In this document: one piece after another, positions 54,316-64,000 of the stretch
Layout of the letters: each line of letters begins with the position of its first letter
How positions within the stretch are numbered: the first letter of the stretch is position 1
DNA from: Zingiber officinale
Lineage: Eukaryota; Streptophyta; Magnoliopsida; Zingiberales; Zingiberaceae
Length of the DNA stretch: 64,000 nt
Reading direction: 5' to 3'
Assembly (NCBI RefSeq): GCF_018446385.1
Contig: NC_056004.1
Coordinates: 8,708,767 to 8,772,766 of the forward strand
Notes under the pieces: generated by a model
The model's input: the letters and a program-made list of their open reading frames with translations, nothing else
Told to the model about the DNA's origin: nothing
The model's database searches: none
Translations under genes and position numbers: made by a program

Positions 54316-57237
54316 TAAAGAAGGTAAGAAAGAGGGGGTTCGGGTGGTCTATGAATATCCCGAGGTATTCTCAGCAGATCTACCTGGACTACCTCCCAAT
54401 AAATGAGTGGATTTGAGATTGAATTGGTTCCTGGAACCGGTCCAATTTCAAAAGCTCCGTATCGCATGTCTCCAGCAGAGCTGAAGGAGTTACAAGAACA
54501 ACTACAGGAGTTACTTGACAAAGGCTTCAGTCGCCCTAGTCATTCACCCCGGGGAGCTCCAGAGTTGTTCGTTAAGAAGAAAGACGGATCCGTGCTAATG
54601 TGCATAGATTCCAGAACGCTGAGCAAAGTAGCAGTTAAGGACAAGTACCCCCTTCCCAGGATCGATGACTTATTTGATCAGTAAAGAGGGGCAACAGTAT
54701 TCTCGAAGATAGACCTGCGCTCTGGGTACCATCAGCTGAAGGTGAAAGAAAGAGATATACCCAGAACGACGTTCAGGACCAGATATGGACATTACGAGTT
54801 TGTAGTTATGCCTTTTGGAGTGACCAATGCACCTGCGGTCTTCATGGACTTAATGAACAGAGTGTTTAGAGAATATCTTGACAAATTTGTCATTGTATTC
54901 ATCGATGACATTCTGGTCTATTCAAGGACCCCAGAGGAGCATGACACGCACTTGAGAATAGTACTGCAGACTCTTCAGCAGAAGCAGTTTTATGCTAAAT
55001 TCTCCAAGTGCAAGTTCTGGTTAAATCAGGTGGCGTTTTTAGGTCACATAATTTCTAAAGAAGGCATTCAAGTGGATCCAGCCAAAGTGGAAGTGGTCAA
55101 CAACTGGAGTAGACCCAAGAACGTCAGAGAGATCAGAAGCTTCCTTGGTTTAGCTGGGTACTATAGGAAGTTCGTGGAGGACTTTTCCAGGATAGCCTCT
55201 CCACTAACAGCCCTCACCAGAAAGAACAAGAGATTCGAATGGTCAGATAAATGTGAGTAGAGTTTCCAAGAGCTAAAGAAGAGATTGATCAGTGCTCCCA
55301 TTCTGACTGTTCCATAGAGCGACAAGAGTTTCGACATCTACAGTGATGCTTCCAAGATGGGCTTAGGAGCTGTACTCATGCAAGAAGGAAAAGTCATAGC
55401 TTATGCTTCCAGACAACTCAAAGACTATGAGAAGAACTACCCTACTCATGATCTCGAGCTGGCAGCTGTAGTTTTTGCACTTAAACTCTGGCGACATTAT
55501 TTGTATGGAGTTCAGTGTAGAATTTTCACAGATCATCAGAGTCTTAAGTACTTCTTCACTCAGAAGGACTTAAACATGAGACAGCGTAGGTGGCTGGAGT
55601 TGGTCAAAGATTACGACTGTGAAATTCTCTACCACCCAGGCAAAGCTAACAAAGTGGCAGATGCACTCAGCAGAAAATCTAGTGCATCACTGATGTCTTT
55701 ATCATCACTGGCCCTGCCACTGCAGAAGGAGTTGTCAGATTTTGGGCTTGAAATTATCGAAGGACAGCTCTCTACATTGACCTTAGAGTCTACACTGCTT
55801 GTGGAGATACAGAGAAAGCAAAGTGAAGATCCGGACATCCAGAAGATCAAGCAGGGGATACAGAAAGAAGACAACTCAGAGTTTAGAGTGACAGATAGCG
55901 GAATTCTTTATCAGGGGAGTCGCATTTGCATGCCCAATGATGAGGAACTGAGAAAGAAGATCTTAGAGGAAGCTCACAGTACACCATATTCCATGCATCC
56001 TGGTTCTTCCAAGATGTACCAAGATGTGAAACAGAGGTTTTGGTGGTCAGGACTCAAAAGAGATGTAGCTAAGTATGTCAGTACCTGCTTGACATGCCAG
56101 AGAGTCAAAGCAGAACACCAGAGACCAGGAGGAGTTCTTCAGCCTCTTCCAATACCAGAATGGAAATGGGAAGACATTTCCATGGACTTTATAACAGGCC
56201 TTCCAAGGACCGCCAATGGATATGATGCGATATGGGTAATAGTAGACCGATTGACCAAGTCTGCTCATTTCCTAGCCATCAAGGTGTCCCACTCCATAGA
56301 GCAGTTGGCCCAGCTATATGTTAAAGAGGTAATCAGACTTCATGGAGTTCCTAAATCTATCATTTCTGATAGAGATGGGCGCTTCACCTCACACTTTTGG
56401 GAGTGCGTTCAGAATGCACTAGGCACCAAACTCAAGTTCAGCACAGCTTTCCATCCGCAGACTGATGGACAGACAGAGCGAGTGAATCAGATTTTAGAAG
56501 ACATGCTCAGAGCTTGTGCGCTAGATTTCAAAGGAAGTTGGTGCAAGTATTTGTGCTTAGCTGAATTCGCTTACAACAATAGTTATCAGGCCACCATCAA
56601 GATGGCACCATATGAAGCACTATATGGCAGGAAATGCAGATCACCCATATGCTGGCAAGAAGCAGGAGAGAGAAAAGAGATAGAAGCAGAGTTGGACATT
56701 CAGACAGAGGTGATAGATGAGACTACTCAAGCAATCCAGAAAATCAGACAGAGAATTGAGACTGCCCAGAACAGACAGAAGAGTTATGCTGACACACACC
56801 GTAGGCCATTGGAATTCCAAGTAGGAGATTCGATTTTCCTCAAGGTCGCTCCTATGAAGGGAGTGATGAGATTTGACAAGAAGGGCAAATTAAGTCCTCG
56901 CTATGTAGGACCTTACCTGATCATAGAGAGGATTGGAAAAGTAGCTTACAGGCTGGACATACCACAAGACATGTCAGCAATACACAATGTGTTTCACGTC
57001 TCTATGCTAAAGAAGTGTCTCCATGACCCGAGCCAAGTGATTCAGCCTCAGTCAGTGCAGATCCAAGAGGATCTTAGTTACGAGAGCAGACCTACACAGA
57101 TAGTGGACAGAGCAGTTAAGAGACTGAGAAACAAAGAAGTACCACTAGTGAAGGTCGTCTGGCAGAACCAGAAGCACGAGGAAATCACTTGGGAGCGGGA
57201 GGACAGTATGAGACAGAAGTATCCGGAGCTATTCTAA
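54316..57237 (+). pseudogene. gypsy RT-RNase H-integrase-chromodomain, unit 1
   Basis: A YEYPEVF segment leads in, with a frame change before 54403. RT: the frame 54403-54684 ends at a TAA in place of the Leu codon after LFDQ, then [22 protein letters not shown] and the catalytic [12 protein letters not shown] stops at 55258-55260 and at about 55315 lie between RT and RNase H. The 626-residue frame 55357-57237 is open. It has RNase H (DASKMGLG just upstream, [25 protein letters not shown]), the integrase zinc region ([14 protein letters not shown]), the core Asp-Asp-Glu ([25 protein letters not shown]) and a chromodomain-like tail ending [16 protein letters not shown]. RNase H-integrase could be translated only by reinitiation. 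Confidence 0.88.
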
Positions 57238-57272
57238 GTTCGAGGACGAACTTTTTATAAGGTATGGGGGAT

Positions 57273-60047
57273 TGTAACGACCCAATTTTCCCTATTTCAA
57301 GTTCTAAAAGTCCATTAAAATATTTGGAAATGCTTTTAAAATATTCTAGAGATTTTTAGGAATTTATAGAGTATTTTTACATAATTTTTGGAGGTCGTTT
57401 AGTAGGTTTACAAAAAGAAAAGAAGTTTTGACAAAAACCGTTGAAGGTGAGACTCGAACCCAAGACCTCCGGGTGAACCCGACCTAACCAGACGCAGCCA
57501 ACCAACTGGGCTACGCGTGGTTTGTTAATAAGTATGAAGCGGATATATATATGAGTCATAGTAAAGTTTAAAGTTAGACCTAGTTATAAAAGGTTAAGTT
57601 AGGAGGGATTAGGTTATTTTTCTTTTTCTCCCGAATCTCCTCTCCTCTCACGCGCGGCGCGGCGCGGCGATTTGCTCCTGCTCGGGCGACGGTGAAGAAA
57701 AGGCTGGGTTTCAAATTCCGGCGCCGGCGAAGCTTCCTTCCGGCTGGTTTTCATCCGCGGGTGGTTGTCTCGACAGAGGAGAACTTGAGAGCACGAAGGG
57801 ATCACCGGGAAAAGTAGCTACCCGAACCCTAGAAGCTTCCTTTCCTTCTTTCCGGTTGTAAGTTGCAAGAAACCCTATGTAAGTACTACTCACCTGCAGT
57901 AGGAGTAGTTCCGAGTATTACTTTGATTTCTTGGCTTTTGGAATTGAAGTGGTATGGATTTTGAGATCTTTTGATTGCTGCCGTGAGCTCTTTGAGGGAG
58001 GATTGGGTTTTTGTTTGATGATACTGCCGTAAGAGAAGGGTTGGGGAAATAGAAGGAGGAGATTTCTTAAGTTTTGTTCCTGATTGTGTGGAATTGCCAT
58101 GGTTAGTGTCGTTGCTCAATTTTCTCTCCTTGCTGTCACAATGAACATGAGATGTTATGTGCCGTGTAGTGCTAGGTAGGTTGAATTCTTCAATTCTTCC
58201 ATGCTTTGTGGAGATGCCATTTCCGGATTATGTATATGTATCCTTGGAATTTAGTTTTGTTGCCAAGCAATGAGCATGAATTAGTTAGATACTTTCGTGG
58301 CTTAGTTTAGCATTTCAGCTGCAGATTTCTTGCTAAGATCCGAACAAGAACAACCCCTAGATTTCAGATCAGCTTTAGACTCTTCTTCTTGCTGGTTTAC
58401 TAAGTAGGAGTGGTATTCTCTTGATATGCAGCCCTAAACTTGTTTATTTCCAGCAACCGGGCATGAAAACTTCTTTTCACAGCAGTAGAGTTTTATTCCA
58501 ATGAGCAGATTGCTAATTTTTCTATTAGTGAAACTTGAGCAGTATTGTTTAGTTTTTTCCCTTTACTATTGAACATGCATGATCGGACTTCATGTCCTAT
58601 TTCTTTGCTATAGATTTAAGCATGAGCAGTAGTTGAATGTGTTTTACTTTCACAGCTTGATCTTCACAGTATGCTTAACTTGATTCCATTGCATGCCTAG
58701 TAGTTAAATCTGTTTTTTTTACAGCATGTTTAAAAAGCCTAAAATCACTTTCCTTTGCCCTTTTATATGGCATGATTAGTAAGTTCAAAGTCACTCTCCT
58801 TGATTTGGTTTTATAACATGCTAGAGGGTTCAAACTGATTTCCCTAGTGTATTTGTATATAGCATGCTTAGTTAATTGTAATCTTATACCTGTTAAATAC
58901 ATTTACAGGACTCTAATAAACTCTAATAAGAGAGTATGAGAAGTATGAGTCAAGAAAAAGACTAAAGTCTAGTTAAAAGAGATAACAAGTAAAGTAAAGC
59001 AAGAGGCTAGTACCCGACATCCAAGAGCTTGTCGTTAAACAAATCCAGGTGACCATTTCCGAGGTCTTGGCCCTGGTAGACCGAAGTCTGCTCTTTTAGG
59101 ATTGGTGGCTCGCAACCCCAACCTATTAGGGAACGCGCATGAGATGGTACTAAGCCTGGGCCCAAGAAAAGAAAACCAAAGAAAAGAAAAGTTAAGTAAG
59201 AAGGAAGAAAGAAAGAAGAAGAAAGTAAAAGATAGAAATTAAAAGATTAATTTCTAACACAATGATATAAGAAATGAAATAAGTTCCAAGCTTAGAATAA
59301 ATAAGAATGGTTAGTTTCTTTAATTCTAAGTTTACATTGTTAGTTTCTTGTTATCCTGCTTGATACTGAGTATGATTTGTATTCCGTTCATTTTCTGTAT
59401 ACCATGAGCACATGCAGATAGCTTTATTATTTCAGTTTCAGCACTTATGCATTTCATTTATGCATTTCGAGTTTTGTGAGATAGATTAGTACTTACTAAG
59501 CGTTTTCGCTTATAGATCTTGTTTTCTTTCCTCCTACTGCAGATAAAGGAAAAGCTAAGATATGAAGGGAGGCGACAGGGTGGTGGTGATGATGGATGTG
59601 TGTGGTGACTGAACTATGGAGAGGTCCAGAGGGGACTAGCAAGACTTATTTATTTAGAGTTTATGTCTAGTTCATTTTCCTTATTTCTGTTATGAAATTA
59701 TGAGTTATGATTGAGTTTGATGTGCATTGTAGCTTATTATGCTTCATTCTGGGAGATTGAGTTTAGTTCATGTTGCTAGATTAGTTTTTTATTATGACAT
59801 GATTTATTACTGCGTGGTTGTGAATAAATTGTGATCCAGCCGCATGTGGCTGTGTATATATCTTGTGTATTATAGATTTGGTCACCGGTACAGGGGAGAC
59901 TCTGCCGAAATTTTTCGGTAGGAATTTCTCTGAACCGTGATAAATCTAAGTGTCGCTAATAATAGCATAAGTGACATTAGTAAGTAGAGTAGGAGTTAGG
60001 TAACGGTCGCCCTTAGAGAGTAGTAGTAAGAAGGGTGGGTTGTTAAA
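57273..60047 (+). mobile_element. LTR 2 of tandem array (shared middle LTR)
   Basis: 2775 bases, almost identical to LTR 1, with small differences such as a longer T run near 58712 and an added TT near 59436. It ends in the same TTAAA. It is preceded by unit 1's polypurine tract AAGGTATGGGGGAT (57259-57272) and followed by unit 2's primer site, so it serves as 3' LTR of one unit and 5' LTR of the next. Confidence 0.92.
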
Positions 60048-60297
60048 GTTGGTATCAGAGCAGTTCCCATTCTCCAGCATCACACACTCATCAGCATCAT
60101 CCTTGCCGTCTCCAAGTAAGAAAGTATTTAAATTCTTTCTTTATTTTGCTTTCCTTATTATTAACTGCAGTACAGAGTAATTTCTTATGAGTACTTAAGT
60201 AAGATAGAAGTTATTGTTTCTCCTTTCTTGATCCATATATATATGTATGTTTTGGAAGGATAGAGAAGATAGCAAGTCTTTTTATTTACATAATTAG

Positions 60298-60841
60298 ATG
60301 TTAAGAAAAAGGATGCCCTCGTACTGTTCGTACCGAGAACCAAGATCAGGAGAACGAAGAGCTTAGATTAACTGAGCCCAATCTCTCTGAAGTTGTTGCC
60401 TAACTCCAGAGTCAAGTAGCAGAGCAGCAGCAAGTGATTGTCAATCTGATGGCAAACTAGCAAGCAGTTCCTCCCCCTCCTCCAGCTGTCACTGCAGAGG
60501 ATCCAGTGGTAACTGAGACTCCACCAGCTGCCCTGGGAGCCGTCACAGCACCTCAGAGACCAGAAGCTTACCTTATACAGTGGCTAAAGCTGAAACCAGA
60601 GAGCTTCTCAGGCACGACTAAGCCCTGGGATGCCCAAGCTCGGTTTAAAACACTAGAGAGCACTATGGAGCTTCTTGACTGGCCAGAAGTCGAGAAGGTC
60701 AAGTGCGCCTCTTTCTGCCTGTCTGGAGATGCTTGTATGCGGTGGGAGAGGATAAAGACCAAGAGAGCAGTCGATAAGATGAGCTGGGCAGATTTTCAGT
60801 TAGAGTTCTATGAAGAGTTCTATCACCAACAAGCACTATGA
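60298..60841 (+). pseudogene. gypsy gag remnant, unit 2
   Basis: Shares with unit 1 the one-base insertion after the ATG, both early stops, and the TGA after HHQQAL. It differs by a few substitutions, for example Arg to Cys in GDACMRWERIK. Confidence 0.83.
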
Positions 60842-60927
60842 GCAGTTTATAGAGTTAAAGCCAGCCAAGATAGAAGACAAGATAGTAGGGAGCCCGGAGC
60901 CCCAGTCAAGTAAGTGCAGAAGAACAT

Positions 60928-63848
60928 AAAGAAGGTAAGAAAGAGGGGGTTCGGGTGGTCTATGAATATCCCGAGGTATTCCCAGCAGATCTACCTGGAC
61001 TACCTCCCAATAAATGAGTGGATTTGAGATTGAATTGATTCCTAGAACCGGTCCAATTTCAAAAGCTCCGTATCGCATGTCTCCAGCAGAGCTGAAGGAG
61101 TTACAAGAACAACTACAGGAGTTACTTGATAAAGGCTTCATTCGCCCTAGTCATTCACCCCGGGGAGCTCCAGAGTTGTTCGTTAAGAAGAAAGACGGAT
61201 CTGTGCTAATGTGCATAGATTCCAGAACGCTGAGCAAAGTAGCAGTTAAGGACAAGTACCCCCTTCCCAGGATCGATGACTTATTTGATCAGTAAAGAGG
61301 GGCAACAGTATTCTCGAAGATAGACCTGCGCTCTGGGTACTATCAGCTGAAGGTGAAAGAAAGAGATATACCCAGAACGGCGTTCAGGACCAGATATGGA
61401 CATTACGAGTTTGTAGTTATGCCTTTTGGAGTGACCAATGCACCTGCGGTCTTCATGGACTTAATGAACAGAGTGTTCAGAGAATATCTTGACAAATTTG
61501 TCATTGTATTCATCGATGACATTGTGGTCTATTCAAGGACCCCAGAGGAGCATGACACGCACTTGAGGATAGTACTACAGACCCTTCAGCAAAAGCAGCT
61601 TTATGCTAATTTCTCAAAGTGCGAGTTCTGGTTAAATCAGGTGGCGTTTTTAGGTCACGTTATTTCTAAAGGAGGTATTCAAGTGGATCCAGCCAAGGTG
61701 GAAGCGATCAACAACTGGAGTAGACCCAAAAACGTCAGAGAGATCAGAAGCTTTCTTGGTTTAGCTGGGTATTACAGGAAGTTCGTGGGGGACTTTTCCA
61801 GGATAGCCTCTCCACTAACAACCCTCACCAGAAAGAACAAGAGATTCGAATGGTCAGATAAATGTGAGCAGAGTTTCGAAGAGCTAAAGAAGAGATTGAT
61901 CAGTGCTCCCATTCTGACTGTTCCACATAGCGACAAGAGTTTTGACATCTACAGTGATGCTTCCAAGATGGGCTTAGGAGCTGTACTCATGCAAGAAGGA
62001 AAAGTCATAGCTTATGCTTCCAGACAACTCAAAGATTATGAGAAGAACTACCCTACTCATGATCTTGAGCTGGCAGCTGTGGTTTTTGCACTTAAACTCT
62101 GGCGACATTATTTGTATGGAGTCCAGTGTAGAATTTTCACAGATCATCAGAGTCTTAAGTACTTCTTCACTCAGAAGGACTTAAACATGAGACAGCATAG
62201 GTGGCTGGAGTTGGTCAAAGATTACGACTGTGAAATTCTCTACCACCCAGGCAAAGCTAACAAAGTGGCAGATGCACTCAGCAGAAAATCTAGTGCATCA
62301 CTGATGTCTTTGTCATCACTAGCCCTGCCACTGCAGAAGGAGTTGTCAGATTTTGGGCTTGAAATTATCGAAGGACAGCTCTCTACATTGACCTTAGAGT
62401 CTACACTGCTTGTGGAGATACAGAGAAAGCAAAGTGAAGATCCGGACATCCAGAAGATCAAGCAGGGGATACAGAAAGAAGACAACTCAGAGTTTAGAGT
62501 GACAGATAGCGGAATTCTTTATCAGGGGAGTCGCATTTGCGTGCCCAATGATGAGGAACTGAGAAAGAAGATCTTAGAGGAAGCTCACAGTACACCATAT
62601 TCCATGCATCCTGGTTCTTCCAAGATGTACCAAGATGTGAAATAGAGGTTTTGGTGGTCAGGACTCAAAAGAGATGTAGCTAAGTATGTCAGTACCTGCT
62701 TGACATGCCAGAGAGTCAAAGCAGAACACCAGAGACCAGGAGGAGTTCTCCAGCCTCTTCCAATACCAGAATGGAAATGGGAAGACATTTCCATGGACTT
62801 CATAACAGGTCTTCCAAGAACCACCAATGGATATGATGCGATATGGGTAATAGTAGACCGATTGACCAAGTCTGCTCATTTCCTAGCCATCAAGGTGTCC
62901 CACTCCATAGAGCAGTTGGCCCAGCTATATGTTAAAGAGGTAATCAGACTTCATGGAGTTCCTAAATCTATCGTTTCTGATAGAGATGGGCGCTTCACCT
63001 CACATTTTTGGGAGTGCGTTCAGAATGCACTAGGCACCAAACTCAAGTTCAGCACAGCTTTCCATCCGCAGACTGATGGACAGACAGAGCGAGTGAATCA
63101 GATTTTAGAAGACATGCTCAGAGCTTGTGCGCTAGATTTCAAAGGAAGTTGGTGCAAGTATTTGTGCTTAGCTGAATTCGCTTACAACAATAGTTATCAG
63201 GCCACCATCAAGATGGCACCATATGAAGCACTATATGGCAGGAAATACAGATCACCCATATGCTGGCAAGAAGCAGGAGAGAGAAAAGAGATAGAAGCAG
63301 AGTTGGACATTCAGACAGAGGTGATAGATGAGACTACTCAAGCAATCCAGAAAATCAGACAGAGAATTGAGACTGCCCAGAACAGACGGAAGAGTTATGC
63401 TGACACACACCGTAGGCCATTGCAATTCCAAGTAGGAGATTCGATTTTCCTCAAGGTCGCTCCTATGAAGGGAGTGATGAGATTTGACAAGAAGGGCAAA
63501 TTAAGTCCTCGCTATGTAGGACCTTACCTGATCATAGAGAGGATTGGAAAAGTAGCTTACAGGCTGGACATACCAGAAGACATGTCAGCAATACACAATG
63601 TGTTTCACGTCTCTATGCTAAAGAAGTGTCTCCATGACCCGAGCCAAGTGATTCAGCCTCAGTCAGTGCAGATCCAAGAGGATCTTAGTTACGAGAGCAG
63701 ACCTACACAGATAGTGGACAGAGCAGTTAAGAGACTGAGAAATAAAGAAGTACCACTAGTGAAGGTCGTCTGGCAGAACCAGAAGCACGAGGAAATCACT
63801 TGGGAGCGGGAGGACAGTATGAGACAGAAGTATCCGGAGCTATTCTAA
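60928..63848 (+). pseudogene. gypsy RT-RNase H-integrase-chromodomain, unit 2
   Basis: Shares unit 1's frame change before RT and the TAA after LFDQ (61293-61295). It lacks unit 1's two TAG stops, so 61353-62645 is one open frame through RT (FIDDIVVYS) and RNase H to the integrase zinc region. A private TAG at 62643-62645 (Gln codon in YQDVKQ) then breaks it. The remaining integrase core and chromodomain-like tail (62700-63848) are open. Each unit therefore has private breaks on top of shared ones. Confidence 0.88.
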
Positions 63849-63883
63849 GTTTGAGGACGAACTTTTTATAAGGTATGGGGGAT

Positions 63884-64000
63884 TGTAACGACCCAATTTT
63901 CCCTATTTCAAGTTCTAAAAGTCCATAAAAATATTTGGAAATGCTTTTAAAATAATCTAGAGATTTTTAGGAATTTATAGAGTATTTTTACATAATTTTT
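63884..64000 (+). mobile_element. LTR 3 of tandem array, start only
   Basis: TGTAACGACCC after unit 2's polypurine tract. The 117 bases visible match LTR 1 and LTR 2 almost exactly. Confidence 0.9.

Larger units (their letters stand above)
50668..64000 (+). mobile_element. Tandem chromovirus gypsy array: LTR-internal-LTR-internal-LTR
   Basis: LTRs begin at 50668, 57273 and 63884, giving periods of 6605 and 6611 bases. The two internal regions are both 3836 bases and share the same stops, frameshifts and gag-protease deletion. The third LTR runs out of the window. Two adjacent units sharing a middle LTR are the product expected from unequal recombination between LTRs of one element, not from two insertions. 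Confidence 0.93.

Overview
This window is repeat-dominated nuclear DNA from a flowering plant. I see no intact host gene. The evidence is nested LTR retrotransposons of plant lineages (Ty3/gypsy chromovirus with a chromodomain-like C-terminus, Athila-type gypsy, SIRE-like Ty1/copia), plant tRNA primer sites (TGGTATCAGAGC for initiator Met; TGGCGCCGTTACCGGGGA, Asp type), and CACTA DNA transposons with CACTAC termini and 3-bp target duplications. Species cannot be read from the sequence; a monocot is possible but unproven.

Layout by nesting. The base is one chromovirus-type gypsy element on the minus strand (9593-45830 and beyond). Its gag-pol pieces lie at 10967-12212, 32419-33364 and 41968-43547. 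Four insertions split it. (a) A pol-less SIRE-like copia element (3093-9592) sits in its 3' LTR, and a gypsy LTR (1-3092) sits in that element's gag. (b) A 20.2-kb Athila-type element (12218-32413, TSD ATCTT) sits in its integrase region; it holds a CACTA element in gag (14767-19239, TSD GCT) and an internally deleted gypsy element between RNase H and integrase (21313-26533, TSD AGTGG). (c) A second, nearly intact pol-less copia element (33370-41962, TSD CTTTG) sits in its RT. (d) A second CACTA element (45831 onward) sits in its 5' LTR, carries an R2R3-MYB gene fragment of the FOUR LIPS/MYB88 type, and is itself interrupted by a tandem LTR-internal-LTR-internal-LTR gypsy array (50668-64000).

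The most notable system is an accessory-ORF cassette. The two copia elements have gag but no pol. In its place each has an AT-rich minisatellite, a GC-rich palindrome array, and a second ORF with an N-terminal domain and a coiled-coil-like C-terminus, whose first four codons are split by a short intron in both copies. Each element's palindrome array upstream of the ORF matches the palindrome array upstream of the TATA box in its own LTR. The palindrome sequence differs between elements but matches within each one: AAGGCGCCTT-like in copy 1, CCGGGCGCCCGG in copy 2, and GGCCGTGT/ACACGGCC in the unrelated Athila element, where the array precedes an ATHILA ORF-1-like gene. This suggests a promoter shared by the LTR and an internal accessory gene, possibly read by the accessory protein.

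A second recurring pattern is in the chromovirus LTRs, which carry antisense tRNA-like A-box/B-box pairs near their 5' ends. The chromovirus copies lack the gag zinc knuckle and protease, and most coding regions carry stops or frameshifts. The only clean long coding regions are copia gag 34788-36407, its spliced accessory ORF 38479-39796, and the Athila accessory ORF 28324-29700.
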